DNA of 64,000 nt from Variovorax sp. PMC12 (GTDB lineage Bacteria; Pseudomonadota; Gammaproteobacteria; Burkholderiales; Burkholderiaceae_C), in assembly GCF_003019815.1 (NCBI RefSeq), contig NZ_CP027773.1, forward strand, positions 3,421,001-3,485,000. The letters run 5' to 3'. Below, piece by piece: positions 31,157 to 40,642 of this stretch. Positions within the stretch are counted from its first letter, which is position 1. Every line of letters starts with the position of its first letter. Both the position numbers and the translations under genes were made by a program. Under the pieces are notes generated by a model that was not told the origin of the DNA, searched no databases, and worked only from the letters and a program-made list of their open reading frames with translations.

Positions 31157-33750
31157 GCCGCGGCCTGCTGTTCAGGGGTGAGACGGGGCCAGGTGCGCGC
31201 GCGCTGGAGCAGCGCGCCGTCGAAGCTGGTCGAGCCGTCGAGCCGCACGCGGCTCAGGTCGGCGCCGAAGAGGTTGCTGCGCCGCAGGTCGGCGCCGCGC
31301 AGGTCGGCCGACTGGAACACCGCGTCGCTGAAGTTCACGCCCGACAGCAGCGCTCCGGTGCACACGGCCTTGCGCATCAGCACGCCCTTGGCGCTGGCCA
31401 GCCGCAGGTCGGCCCCCTCGAGCCGCGCGTCGCAGAGGTTGGCGCCGTCGAGCACGGCACGCACCAGCTTCGCGCCGCGCAGGTCGGAGGCGCCGAAGTT
31501 GAAGTTGCGCAGGTCGGCCAGGCCCATCTCGGCATCGGCGAGGCTGGTGCCCTTCACGGCCACGGCACCGGCGCACTTCGCGCCCATGAGCCGGGCGGCA
31601 TCGAGCTTGCAGGTGACGAAGGTGGCGGCTGCGAGCGTGGCTTCGTGCATGTCCACGCCGGTGAGGTCGCATTCGATGAAGTTGCAGGCCGACAGGTCGG
31701 CCTCGGGCCAGCGCATGCCCTTGAGGTCGAGCTTGTGGAAGACCTGGCCCGCGAGCAGCGCGCCGGTCCAGTCCGCCTCGCCCCAGGAGGTGTCGAGCAG
31801 CCGGGCTTTCGTGAAGTTGGCGCGCCGCATCTGCGTGCTGCCGAAGGCGCAATGCATGAGCGTGGCCTGCGAGAAATCGCAGCCGTCGAACACGCCGCGC
31901 GCGAGCCGCGCCTTGCCGAGGTTGGCCTCGCGAAAGCCGGCGCCGATGGCGATGGCGCCTTCGAGGTTCGCATGCGCGAGCACCGCCCCCGAAAAAATGG
32001 CGCCCGAGAGGTTGGCGTTGCTGAAGTCGGCGCTCTCCAGCCATGCGCCTTCGAAGTTGACCTCGCGCAGGTCGAGGCCCGAGAAGTCGGCTCCCGTGAA
32101 ATCGGCGCGCGGGAACAGCCTGATGCCGGCCGCGATGGCGCGCGTCATTTCCGCGCGCAATGCCGCCGCCGCATCGGCCGGCATCGCAAAGGCCGGCGGC
32201 TGCACATGCGCGGACTGCAGGTAGCCCTTGCGCTGCACTTCCTCGAGCTCGCAGAGCCTGCCGAACATCGGCATCAGGTCGACCTTGCGGGTGCTGCCTG
32301 CCGCCTGCGCCTGCATCTCGGCCAGGTGCTTCTCGGCGCTGTAGAGCGGCGGGCCGCGGTGCTGAACCTTGGCAAGGTCGATGCGGTGCTGCTGCGCCGC
32401 TTCCAGCGCCTTCTCGAGCACGGTCACGGCGTCTTCCACGGCGGCCCAGCCCTGGGCGTCGGCCTCCTTCATCTTCTTCTCGAGGTACGGGGGCAGCGCG
32501 TCGCCCACCGGCACCTTCTCGCGCGGCGGCATCCTGATGCCGAGCGCGTCGGGGTCCTTGCCCATTTCCACGGCCTTGTCGCGCGCGAACTCGACGTCCA
32601 TCTCGGCCCGGCGGTACTGTGCCTCGCCCTGCAGGCCGTCCAGGCCGAACGGCGCCTTGGCGGCTTCCACGTCGGGGTCGAGCGTGCCGATCCCGTCGGG
32701 CAGCAGGTCGCTGTCGATGATGGCGTGGACGGGGCCCATCTTCGGGTCGGCGCGTCTGGCGGCGGCTTCGAGGTAGTGCGCGTCACTGCGCGGCTCGCCG
32801 GTGCGCTCCACCGCGCCCATCAGGCTGGCCACGTCGGAGCCGTCGTCGGTGCCGACCTCGGCCAGCCCCTGGAAGATCGCGATGCAGCGCTCCGCGTGCG
32901 GGAAGAACCACACGGTGGTCAGCCGCAGCGGCACTTCGCGCACCTTGGGCTCGCTGCTGCCGGCGATCCTGTAGCCGACGAACACGCGCGCGCGCAGGCC
33001 CGGCAGGCGGCCTTCGATGCGCGGCTTCTGCGGGTGCATGTTGTCGAAGGCGAAGGGCTCGTCGCCGGCGAGCGGCGCGGCCATCCACTGGTCGGGAGGC
33101 GCGAGGTTGAAGTAGCGCCAGTCGGTGTCGGGCGCAAAGCCCGGCGCATGCAGCTTCAGGTAGTCGGCGTCGTAGGTGCCGCGGTATTGCGCGCGCTGCG
33201 GATGCATCAGGTCGAGCGCGCCGAAGCCGGCCGGCGCAATGGCCTGGTCGGGCCGCAGCAGGCGGTCTTGCGGCAGCTCGGTGTTCGGCAGCCACAGGAC
33301 GCCGTCGCGCGCCTGCCGGCCCCGGCCTTGCGGGTTCTGCGCGAAATCGGCGCCGCCGTAGGCGGCGGCCCAGTCGAGCGGCAGCGACTCGAAGGGCCGC
33401 GGCGCGCTGGCGCGCGTGCCCTCCCAGTGCCGCTCGCCGAAGACGAGCAGCGTCTTCTCGCACGCGCCGAAGCGCGCGCGCACCGCGCAGGCTTCGGGCC
33501 GGCCGGGCGGCGCGAAGGCCTTGCCGTGCACCAGGAACTCGGGCGTGAGCTTGGCAACGCCTTCGTCGATCAGCGGCTGCGCCATTTCCTTCGCCAGAAA
33601 GGACCACATCGACTGCTCGGCCCACAGCGTGCCGCGCTCGCCCTGCGCGAAAGGCAGGTGCAGGTACGCGCTGACGCTGAGTCCGAACCGCTTGCGGAAC
33701 TCGATGGGCCGCGTCGAGAGGCCGAGCGCCTGGGGCTTGAGGACTTGCAT
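31153..33750 (-). CDS. DUF2169 adaptor fused to pentapeptide repeats
   Basis: 865 residues. The first 330 are a DUF2169 domain (WAEQSMWSFLAKEMAQ, HGKAFAPPG, PLDWAAAYGGADFAQNPQGRG, LPNTELPQD, RVFVGYRIAG). A charged helical region (about 370-540) follows, and the last 320 residues are pentapeptide repeats (FTGADFSGLDLREVNFEGAWL and onwards). The fusion joins an effector adaptor to a beta-helix scaffold. It lies directly downstream of the second vgrG (12 bases) and overlaps the next pentapeptide gene. Unlike the first DUF2169 gene it has no toxin gene immediately beside it, so its cargo may be encoded elsewhere or be the pentapeptide protein itself. Confidence 0.85.
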   Translation of the reverse strand: MQVLKPQALGLSTRPIEFRKRFGLSVSAYLHLPFAQGERGTLWAEQSMWSFLAKEMAQPLIDEGVAKLTPEFLVHGKAFAPPGRPEACAVRARFGACEKTLLVFGERHWEGTRASAPRPFESLPLDWAAAYGGADFAQNPQGRGRQARDGVLWLPNTELPQDRLLRPDQAIAPAGFGALDLMHPQRAQYRGTYDADYLKLHAPGFAPDTDWRYFNLAPPDQWMAAPLAGDEPFAFDNMHPQKPRIEGRLPGLRARVFVGYRIAGSSEPKVREVPLRLTTVWFFPHAERCIAIFQGLAEVGTDDGSDVASLMGAVERTGEPRSDAHYLEAAARRADPKMGPVHAIIDSDLLPDGIGTLDPDVEAAKAPFGLDGLQGEAQYRRAEMDVEFARDKAVEMGKDPDALGIRMPPREKVPVGDALPPYLEKKMKEADAQGWAAVEDAVTVLEKALEAAQQHRIDLAKVQHRGPPLYSAEKHLAEMQAQAAGSTRKVDLMPMFGRLCELEEVQRKGYLQSAHVQPPAFAMPADAAAALRAEMTRAIAAGIRLFPRADFTGADFSGLDLREVNFEGAWLESADFSNANLSGAIFSGAVLAHANLEGAIAIGAGFREANLGKARLARGVFDGCDFSQATLMHCAFGSTQMRRANFTKARLLDTSWGEADWTGALLAGQVFHKLDLKGMRWPEADLSACNFIECDLTGVDMHEATLAAATFVTCKLDAARLMGAKCAGAVAVKGTSLADAEMGLADLRNFNFGASDLRGAKLVRAVLDGANLCDARLEGADLRLASAKGVLMRKAVCTGALLSGVNFSDAVFQSADLRGADLRRSNLFGADLSRVRLDGSTSFDGALLQRARTWPRLTPEQQAAA

Positions 33751-33762
33751 TCGGCGCCCCGG

Positions 33763-36570
33763 CTAGTCGCCTTCGGGCTCGCGCTCTTCGGGCGGCCGGG
33801 CCGAGCCGTCGGGCTCGACGGCGTTGTTGACCTTGCCCAGGTCGGCGGTGCCGCTGGGGTCGCTGGAAAAGACCTCCGCGAGCGGCAGCCCCAGGCCCAT
33901 GACCGGCACCAGCCCGAGGATGGCGTCGGTGCGCCGGTTGCGGGCCTTGCCCGCCAGCGCCCGCAGCCGGTCTTCCAGGCTGTGCAGGCCTTCGGCATGC
34001 GCGTCGTCGGCGGCCTTGCCCAGGGCATCGGCCGCATCGGCGTACTGCTTGAGCGTGGCGCCGATGTCGACGTAGGCCGAGGCGGCACCCGCCACCGCGG
34101 CCAGTCCGCCGGCCACCGCGGCTGCCCCGGCGCCCGCGCCGCCGGCCCCCGGTGTGAAGGTGTGCAGCGCCGATTGCTTCACATCCATCGCCACCGCCGC
34201 GATGTCGGGCGCCGCGCAGTTGGTGAGCTTCACGCCCGCGGTGTTCTCGATGTTCACGCCCAGCACGTTGGCCATGGCCAGCGCCAGCGCGTTCTCGATG
34301 CTCATGCCGATGAAGGTCGAGCGCGTCACGCCCATGTTGGCTTCGCTGTTGGTGCCGATGTAGCCGCTCGAATTGGAGCCCAGCACCGTGGTGTTCGAGC
34401 CGATGGAGGTGGCGTTGATGTCGCCCACCGCCATCATCTCGATCTTGGTGTTGCTCACCAGCTTGATCTTGTCGGCCATCAGCCCCAGCGGGCCGCTGGG
34501 CACGGTGATGTACTTGGAGCTCGCGCCCGTCACCAGCCAGTCGATGTGGCCGGCCTCGAAGCTCATCTTCGCCGCCTTGTAGGTGAGGTTCCCGCTGACG
34601 GTGATGGTCTGGTTGCCGGTCACGTTGCGGGTTTCGCCGGCGCGCGAGGTGTCGGTGCGCGCACCGGTCACGTCGCTCAGGCTGGTGCCCGTGACCATGG
34701 TCTTGTCGTCGGCGTCGACGAAGGTGGTGCGGTTGCCCACCACCTGGTTGTTCTGGTTGCCCTTGACGGTGTTCTTCTGGTCGACCACCACCATGTTGGT
34801 GTCGTTACGCGTGACGGTGCTCTTGCGGTCGCGGTCGACCAGGCTGGTCTGGTCGCGCTTGACGGTGACGGTCTGGTCGCGGTCGATGGTGGTCGAGTCG
34901 TCGCGCTCCACGCTGCGGCTCATGTCGAGCTCGGCGTGGATGTTGATGTTCTCCTCGCCCTTCTTGTCCTCGAACATGATCTCGTTGTAGTTCGCGGGAC
35001 CGCCGCCGGGCGTGGAGCGGGTCTTGAAGCCGCTCTGCGTGGGCGACTTGTACGGAATGGGCTGCTCGTCGTTGTAGACGCGCCCGACGATGACCGGCCG
35101 GTCGGGGTCGCCGTTGAGGAAGTCGACGATCACCTCCTGCCCGATGCGCGGAATGAAATAGCCGCCCCAGCCTTTGCCGCCCCAGGGCTGCGACACGCGC
35201 ACCCAGCAGGTCGACTTCTCGTTGCTCTCGTCGTAGCGGTCCCAGTGGAAGTGCACCTTCACGCGGCCGTGGTCGTCCACGTGCAACTCGTCGCCCTTGG
35301 GTCCGACCACGATGGCGGTCTGCGGGCCCGGCATGACCGGGCGCGGCGTGAGGCGCGGCGCGCGGAACGGCCGCTCGGCGGGCATCACGGTGAGCAGGAA
35401 GGCGCTGGCGCCGGTCTGTCCGGCCACCATCGCGGGCGTGGCGGCGATCAGGTCCTCGAGCACCTGCAGCGTGTCGGCGTTGACGGCGTCGTCGCGCAGC
35501 ACCTCGGCCAGCGCCGCCTGCACCGGCCGCGCGGCCGAGCCCGCGCTCACGCCCTCGTAGCCGCGATGGCTGGCGACGAAGGTGCAGGCCGCGATGATGT
35601 AGTCGCCGTTGCGCGTGCCGTCGGGGTCGCCCTCGAACTTGAAGCTGCGGCCGGCTGCGGCGTCGGGCCACGGCGTCAGCGCCCAGTGGCGATCGCGGCG
35701 CGCATTGAGTTCGTCGCCGCGCAGCTTGGCGCGGCTTTCCCCGTCGTCGCCGGTGAAGTAGCCGCCGGGGAACTCGAACATCTCGAGCGTGGCCAGCTCG
35801 TGTTCGTCCGATGCATCGATGTCGGCGCCGAGCTTTTTCTTTATGGCCTTGAAGTCGCTGTCGCGCGACGCATGCTTGCCGGTGTCGAACTGCCGCCCGC
35901 TCACCCAGCGCGACACTTCGTTGAAGCGCGCCTCGGCCGCGTCGGTGGCCATGTGGTGCAGGGTGTCGTTGGCGGGCAGCTTCTCGTGGGCGATGTCGCT
36001 GGCGTCCGACAGGTGCATGGTGCCGGGGGCGTCGTGCGCGTCGAACCAGTAGTACACGCCCTCGTCCTCCAGCAGGCGCGAGAGGAAGCCGTAGTCGCTT
36101 TCCTGGTGCTGCACGCAGTAGCGGCGCGGGTTGTGGGTGCCGATGACGTTGTCGGCCCTGGTTTTCTTGAAGCGCTTGATGGGGCTGTCCTCGAACACGG
36201 CATCGAGCACTTCGAGCACTTTCTTTTCCTGCAGGATGCGCGAGTTCCTGCGCTTGGTGAGCAGCCAGAACCAGGAGCGCAGGGCGATGCGGTATTCGTA
36301 GTGCCGTCCCACGTGGCCCGTGCGCACGAAGCGCACGGCATGGCCCTGGCAGTGGCGCTCATGGGTGCCGCCGTCCGCGTCCTTGAATTCGATGACGACG
36401 TCGAATGCACGCCCGAGGATGTCCTTGGCGTCGATGGCCTTGTTCTTCGACAGCACCGTGAGTTCGTAGGCCGACGGGCGAGCGAGTGCTTCGTGGCCGA
36501 CGATGCGCCAGAACATCAGGTCGTCCTTGGCGGGGGAGTCGGTCTCTATGCGGAACTCGTTGTCGGCCAT
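33763..36570 (-). CDS. vgrG: VgrG (TssI) spike protein, copy 2, with helical C-terminal extension
   Basis: 935 residues. The gp27/gp5 base is closely similar to copy 1 (FWRIVGHEALARPSAYELTVLSKN, RVKVHFHWDRYDESNEKSTCWVRVSQPWGGKGWG, RIGQEVIVDFLNGDPDRPVIVGR). The prism then has D-rich repeats (DRDQTVTVKRDQTSLVDRD). After about residue 800 a Gly/Ala-rich helical stretch (AGAAAVAGGLAAVAGAASAYVDIGATLKQYADAADALGKAADDA) and a charged tail (DGSARPPEEREPEGD) are added that copy 1 lacks. The extension could bind cargo or adaptor; no toxin motif was recognised in it. It is the first gene of the effector island on the minus strand. Confidence 0.94.
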   Translation of the reverse strand: MADNEFRIETDSPAKDDLMFWRIVGHEALARPSAYELTVLSKNKAIDAKDILGRAFDVVIEFKDADGGTHERHCQGHAVRFVRTGHVGRHYEYRIALRSWFWLLTKRRNSRILQEKKVLEVLDAVFEDSPIKRFKKTRADNVIGTHNPRRYCVQHQESDYGFLSRLLEDEGVYYWFDAHDAPGTMHLSDASDIAHEKLPANDTLHHMATDAAEARFNEVSRWVSGRQFDTGKHASRDSDFKAIKKKLGADIDASDEHELATLEMFEFPGGYFTGDDGESRAKLRGDELNARRDRHWALTPWPDAAAGRSFKFEGDPDGTRNGDYIIAACTFVASHRGYEGVSAGSAARPVQAALAEVLRDDAVNADTLQVLEDLIAATPAMVAGQTGASAFLLTVMPAERPFRAPRLTPRPVMPGPQTAIVVGPKGDELHVDDHGRVKVHFHWDRYDESNEKSTCWVRVSQPWGGKGWGGYFIPRIGQEVIVDFLNGDPDRPVIVGRVYNDEQPIPYKSPTQSGFKTRSTPGGGPANYNEIMFEDKKGEENINIHAELDMSRSVERDDSTTIDRDQTVTVKRDQTSLVDRDRKSTVTRNDTNMVVVDQKNTVKGNQNNQVVGNRTTFVDADDKTMVTGTSLSDVTGARTDTSRAGETRNVTGNQTITVSGNLTYKAAKMSFEAGHIDWLVTGASSKYITVPSGPLGLMADKIKLVSNTKIEMMAVGDINATSIGSNTTVLGSNSSGYIGTNSEANMGVTRSTFIGMSIENALALAMANVLGVNIENTAGVKLTNCAAPDIAAVAMDVKQSALHTFTPGAGGAGAGAAAVAGGLAAVAGAASAYVDIGATLKQYADAADALGKAADDAHAEGLHSLEDRLRALAGKARNRRTDAILGLVPVMGLGLPLAEVFSSDPSGTADLGKVNNAVEPDGSARPPEEREPEGD

Positions 36571-36614
36571 CTTTTTCTCTTTTGGTCTTTTTTAAAGCGC
36601 TTGTTTCGGGGTGC

Positions 36615-36710
36615 GTGCACAGGGCACCGGGTACTCCCCTCCGCGAATGTCCCCCGGGCTTCGCCCTCCTCCTTTATTTCGCTGCGGGGAGCACCCGGTG
36701 CCCTGTGCAC
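36615..36710. repeat. 96-bp stem-loop repeat, copy A
   Basis: Arms 36615-36632 and 36693-36710 are an 18-bp perfect inverted repeat beginning GTGCACAGGG and ending CCCTGTGCAC. The roughly 45-base core contains CCGCGAATGTCC and TTTATTTCGCTGCG. A second copy with the same core in opposite orientation and the same length lies at 36758-36853. The region 36571-36898, between vgrG copy 2 and tssH, holds no gene. Confidence 0.9.
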
Positions 36711-36757
36711 AACGAGCGCTGCCGTTGTGTCGTTCGATCAACCAGTGCTCTGAACAA

Positions 36758-36853
36758 CGCTCACGCCGGCGGGGTGCCTTGCGCAGCGAAATAAAGGGGG
36801 AGGCCGCAGGCCGGAGGACATTCGCGGAGCAAGGTACCCCGTCGGCGTGAGCG
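36758..36853. repeat. 96-bp stem-loop repeat, copy B (inverted relative to copy A)
   Basis: Arms 36758-36782 and 36829-36853 are 25 bases long and complementary except for two G-T positions. The core reads CGCAGCGAAATAAA and GGACATTCGCGG, the reverse complement of copy A's core at exactly mirrored positions (coordinate sums constant at 73468). Arm sequences of A and B differ, yet each pairs with itself. The two copies together make a 239-bp inverted structure with a 47-bp spacer. Confidence 0.9.
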
Positions 36854-36898
36854 CGCCCCGAACAACCAACACCCGAAGCCGAAAAGCAGACAGTCATT

Positions 36899-39574
36899 TC
36901 AGTCAAAGGCATAAGTGAAGTCAGCGTCCTTCACATCCAGCGCCACCCGCCGGATCTCGCCACCCGAAGCCAGCCGCTGCAAATACTCGACAGAGATCGT
37001 CGGCAGAACGGTGTTGGTGAGGATCGCGTCGATCACCCGCCCGCCCGACTCCGGGTCCTGGCAACGCGCCACCACCTGGTCGACCACCGCGTCGCTGTAG
37101 TCGAAGGGCACGCCGTGGTTGGCTTCCACGCGCTTCTTGATCCGGCCCAGCTGCAGCCGCACGATCTTCTTCATCATGTCCGGCGACAGCGGGTAGTAGG
37201 GAATGGTGACGATGCGGCCCAGCAGCGCGGGCGGAAACACCTTCATCAGCGGCGCCTTCAGCGCATCTGCCAGCGCGTTGGAGTCCGGCAGCAACTCAGG
37301 GTCGCGGCACATGCTCATCACCAGTTCGCTGCCGGCGTTGGTGGTCAGCAGGATGATGGTGTTCTTGAAATCGATCATGCGGCCCTCGCCGTCTTCCATC
37401 CAGCCCTTGTCGAACACCTGGAAGAAGATCTCGTGCACGTCGGGGTGGGCCTTCTCCACCTCGTCGAGCAGCACCACGCTGTAGGGCCGGCGGCGCACCG
37501 CCTCGGTCAGGATGCCGCCCTCGCCGTAGCCCACGTAGCCCGGCGGCGCGCCCTTGAGCGTGGAGACGGTGTGCGCCTCCTGGAACTCGCTCATGTTGAT
37601 GGTGATGATGTTCTGCTCGCCGCCGTACAGCGCCTCGGCCAGCGCGAGCGCGGTCTCGGTCTTGCCCACGCCCGAGGTGCCGCAGAGCATGAACACGCCG
37701 ATGGGCTTCTGCGGGTTGTCCAGCCGCGCGCGCGAGGTCTGGATGCGGCGCGCGATCATCTCCAGCCCGTGCTTCTGGCCGATCACGCGCTGGTTGAGCG
37801 TGTCGGCGAGCTTGAGGACCGCCTCGACTTCGTTCTTGACCATGCGGCCGACGGGAATGCCGGTCCAGTCGGCCACGACCGAGGCCACGGCCTGTTCGTC
37901 GACCGAAGGCAGGATGAGCGGCGACTCGCCCTGCACCGCCTGAATCCTGGCTTGCAGTTCGTGCAGCTCCGCCAGCAGCGCCGCCCGGTCCTCGCCCCCG
38001 GCGCCCGGCGCATCCACCGGCTTGTTGCCCGCCCGCAGCTTCGCACGCAACTCCAGCAGCCGATCGACCAGCCCCTTCTCCTCCTGCCAGCGCGCGTTCA
38101 GCGCATCGAGCTGCACCTTCGACTCGGCCAGCAGCGCGGCAACCTGCGCCGCCCGCTTCGTCACATCGATGCCGATGGCTTCCTCGCGGCCGATGATCTC
38201 CTGCTCGACCGTGAGCCCCTCGATGCGGCGCATGCAGTCTTCCACCTCGGGCGGCGTCGCGTGCTGCGACACCGCCACGCGCGCGCAGGCGGTGTCGAGC
38301 AGGCTCACGGCCTTGTCGGGCAACTGGCGCGCGGGAATGTAGCGGTGGCTCAGCTTCACCGCCGCCTCGATGGCTTCGTCGAGCAGCTGCACGCGATGGT
38401 GCTTCTCCAGCACGCTGGCCACGCCGCGCAACATGAGGATGGCCTTGGTCTCGTCGGGCTCGGGCACCTGCACCACCTGGAAGCGCCGCGTGAGTGCCGG
38501 GTCTTTCTCGATGTACTTCTTGTACTCGGCCCAGGTGGTGGCGCCGATGGTGCGCAGGTTGCCGCGCGCCAGCGCGGGCTTCAGCAGGTTGGCCGCATCG
38601 CCGGTGCCGGCCGCGCCGCCGGCACCCACCAGCGTGTGGATCTCGTCGATGAACAGGATGATGGGCGTGGGCGAGCTCTGCACCTCGTCGATCACCTGGC
38701 GCAGCCGCTGCTCGAACTCGCCCTTCATGCTCGCGCCGGCCTGCAGCAGGCCGATGTCGAGCGTGAGCAGCTTCACGTCCTTCAGCTGCGGCGGCACGTC
38801 GCCGCGCGCCAGGCGCTGCGCGAAGCCTTCGACCACCGCGGTCTTGCCCACGCCGGCCTCGCCGGTGAGCAGCGGGTTGTTCTGACGCCGGCGCATGAGG
38901 ATGTCGACGATCTGGCGGATCTCTTCGTCGCGGCCCGTCACCGGGTCCATCTCGCCCTTCTTGGCCTTCTCGGTGAGGTCGACCGCGAACTTCTTCAGCG
39001 CATCGCCCTTGCCCATGGCGGCCGGGGCCATCGCGCCGGAATCTTCGCCCGGCGCGCCGCTGCCCATGCCGGTGCCGTCCTGCGCGCGCATCTGCGCCTC
39101 GGGCGATGCGTCGCAGATCTTCGCGAAGTTGTCGGCCAGGTCCTCGACCTTCACTTTCTCGAACTGCTTCGACAGGCCGAACAGCGGATTGCGCAGGCTC
39201 TGCGTCTTGAGCATGCCCACCAGCAGGTAGCCGGTGCGCACCTGCGCCTCGCCGAACTGCAGGGTGGCATAGGTCCACGCGCGCTCGATGGCGTTCTCGA
39301 TGTGCGGGGAGAAATCGCTGATGGCGGTGGCGCCGCGCGGCAGGCGGTCGAGCGCGGCTGTCATGTCCTTGGCGATCACCGACACGTCCAGGCCGTAGTG
39401 CTGGATCACGCGATGCAGGTCGGAGTCCTGCGCCTGCAGCAGCTGCGCGAACCAGTGCTCCAGCTCCACGTACGGGTTGCCGCGCATCTTGCAGAACACG
39501 GTGGCGCCTTCGATGGCCTTGTAGGCCAGCGAATTGAGCTTGCCGAAAAGCGCGGTGCGGCTGATTTCACTCAT
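36899..39574 (-). CDS. tssH: TssH (ClpV) AAA+ ATPase of T6SS
   Basis: 891 residues. Residues 1-160 form the Clp N-domain that binds the TssC helix. The first AAA+ module has GEAGVGKTAVVEG and LFIDEIHTLVGAGGAAG; a coiled middle domain (about 420-530) follows; the second module has GTSGVGKTETALALAEAL, LLDEVEKAHPDVHEIF and TTNAGSELVMSM. ClpV disassembles contracted TssBC sheath for reuse. It is followed downstream only by the stem-loop pair. A GGAG ribosome-binding site lies ahead of the ATG. Gene order tssE-tssF-tssG-tssH on this strand is typical of betaproteobacterial loci. Confidence 0.97.
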   Translation of the reverse strand: MSEISRTALFGKLNSLAYKAIEGATVFCKMRGNPYVELEHWFAQLLQAQDSDLHRVIQHYGLDVSVIAKDMTAALDRLPRGATAISDFSPHIENAIERAWTYATLQFGEAQVRTGYLLVGMLKTQSLRNPLFGLSKQFEKVKVEDLADNFAKICDASPEAQMRAQDGTGMGSGAPGEDSGAMAPAAMGKGDALKKFAVDLTEKAKKGEMDPVTGRDEEIRQIVDILMRRRQNNPLLTGEAGVGKTAVVEGFAQRLARGDVPPQLKDVKLLTLDIGLLQAGASMKGEFEQRLRQVIDEVQSSPTPIILFIDEIHTLVGAGGAAGTGDAANLLKPALARGNLRTIGATTWAEYKKYIEKDPALTRRFQVVQVPEPDETKAILMLRGVASVLEKHHRVQLLDEAIEAAVKLSHRYIPARQLPDKAVSLLDTACARVAVSQHATPPEVEDCMRRIEGLTVEQEIIGREEAIGIDVTKRAAQVAALLAESKVQLDALNARWQEEKGLVDRLLELRAKLRAGNKPVDAPGAGGEDRAALLAELHELQARIQAVQGESPLILPSVDEQAVASVVADWTGIPVGRMVKNEVEAVLKLADTLNQRVIGQKHGLEMIARRIQTSRARLDNPQKPIGVFMLCGTSGVGKTETALALAEALYGGEQNIITINMSEFQEAHTVSTLKGAPPGYVGYGEGGILTEAVRRRPYSVVLLDEVEKAHPDVHEIFFQVFDKGWMEDGEGRMIDFKNTIILLTTNAGSELVMSMCRDPELLPDSNALADALKAPLMKVFPPALLGRIVTIPYYPLSPDMMKKIVRLQLGRIKKRVEANHGVPFDYSDAVVDQVVARCQDPESGGRVIDAILTNTVLPTISVEYLQRLASGGEIRRVALDVKDADFTYAFD

Positions 39575-39613
39575 GGGGAACTCCGTATCTCTTCTGAACG
39601 AATGAAGATGGGT

Positions 39614-40642
39614 TTATTGAAAGACGCGCTGGCTGCTGCCGATGCGCACGTCCGCCGCATTCCTTGAACGGGCCGACTGCCCGAGCCACGACACCCAGCC
39701 CAGGCGCGGGCTGTTGCCCTTGGCGCCGCCCAGCCGCGTGGGTGGCACCTGCTGCTTCTCGAGCACCAGTTCGGCGTCCCACTCGAGCTCGTCGCCGAGC
39801 AGTTGCTGCATCCAGCGCTGCAGCACCGGCCGTGCATCGCCGGTCGGCAGGAACATGCGGTACTGCGCCAGCGTGAGCGGGCCCAGGTGCAGGCGCACGC
39901 GATGCTGCCGGTCCCACGCGCGGGTGCCCAGCATCGCGCCCATGCCCATCGAGCGCGAGCTCTCGCCCTGCCCCAGCCGCGTGAGCTCTCCGGCAGGCAG
40001 GCTCATCCAGTGGCCGACCCAGCGCTCCAGCTTCACCGGCACGCCGAAGTAGCTGCACAGCACCGACTCCACGCTCTCCACGTTGTGCACGCGCCGCGCA
40101 AGCCAGCCCGAGAAATGCAGCCGCGCGTCGTCGTGAATCTCGTCGCGCCCCACGCGCCCCGGCGTGCCGATGCCGACCAGCGCGCCCACCTGCAGCCGGA
40201 AACGGTCTTCGCCCGGGCGGTCCAGCGCCACGGCGGGCCGCGACTGCGCCCATGCGCGATAGAAGTGCAGCGAGAAGCGGTGCGAAAAGCTGTCGAGGAA
40301 CGCCAGCCATGTCGGGTCGCCGTGGTTCAGGCTGCGCTCGCGGATGAAGTCGCTCAGGTGCACCGGCAGCGGCCCGTTGGGCCCGATGTAGCCGAAGAAC
40401 TGCTGGCGCAGGCGCGGCGGCGAATGCGCGGTCGCGGGCTCGAAGCGGCTGAAGCTCGCCGGCGCGAACGACAGCGAGGGCTCCTGCCCCACGCGCACCG
40501 GCTCCGCGCCGGGCAGCAGTGCGCGGCCCCAGCGCGGCGTGGTCCTGGCGACCGATTCCAGCCGGCGCATCACGGCGAAGTAATCGAAGGCCCACGGCTC
40601 GGCCGACCACTCGCGCAGCGCGGCATCGACGCGCGTGCTCAC
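39614..40642 (-). CDS. tssG: TssG T6SS baseplate protein
   Basis: 342 residues from a GTG that overlaps the tssF stop (GTGA), starting STRVDAALREWSAEPWAFDYFAVMRRLE. TssG signatures are PVRVGQEPSLSFAPASFSRFE, LRQQFFGYIGPNGPLPVHLSDFIRER and FLDSFSHRFSLHFYRAWAQSRP. The protein binds TssF to form baseplate wedges. No ATG exists near the conserved N-terminus, so the GTG start is well supported. It is 39 bases upstream of tssH. Confidence 0.95.
   Translation of the reverse strand: MSTRVDAALREWSAEPWAFDYFAVMRRLESVARTTPRWGRALLPGAEPVRVGQEPSLSFAPASFSRFEPATAHSPPRLRQQFFGYIGPNGPLPVHLSDFIRERSLNHGDPTWLAFLDSFSHRFSLHFYRAWAQSRPAVALDRPGEDRFRLQVGALVGIGTPGRVGRDEIHDDARLHFSGWLARRVHNVESVESVLCSYFGVPVKLERWVGHWMSLPAGELTRLGQGESSRSMGMGAMLGTRAWDRQHRVRLHLGPLTLAQYRMFLPTGDARPVLQRWMQQLLGDELEWDAELVLEKQQVPPTRLGGAKGNSPRLGWVSWLGQSARSRNAADVRIGSSQRVFQ

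Noticed and set aside
31150..36753. A 1867-codon open frame on the plus strand opposite vgrG copy 2 and the pentapeptide genes
   Set aside because: It is antisense to clearly recognised VgrG and DUF2169 genes, its translation is His/Arg/Val-rich low complexity, and it arises from high GC in the third codon position.
36615..36853. Insertion sequence ends
   Set aside because: The inverted repeats enclose no transposase and no target duplication was seen; listed as a repeat pair only.
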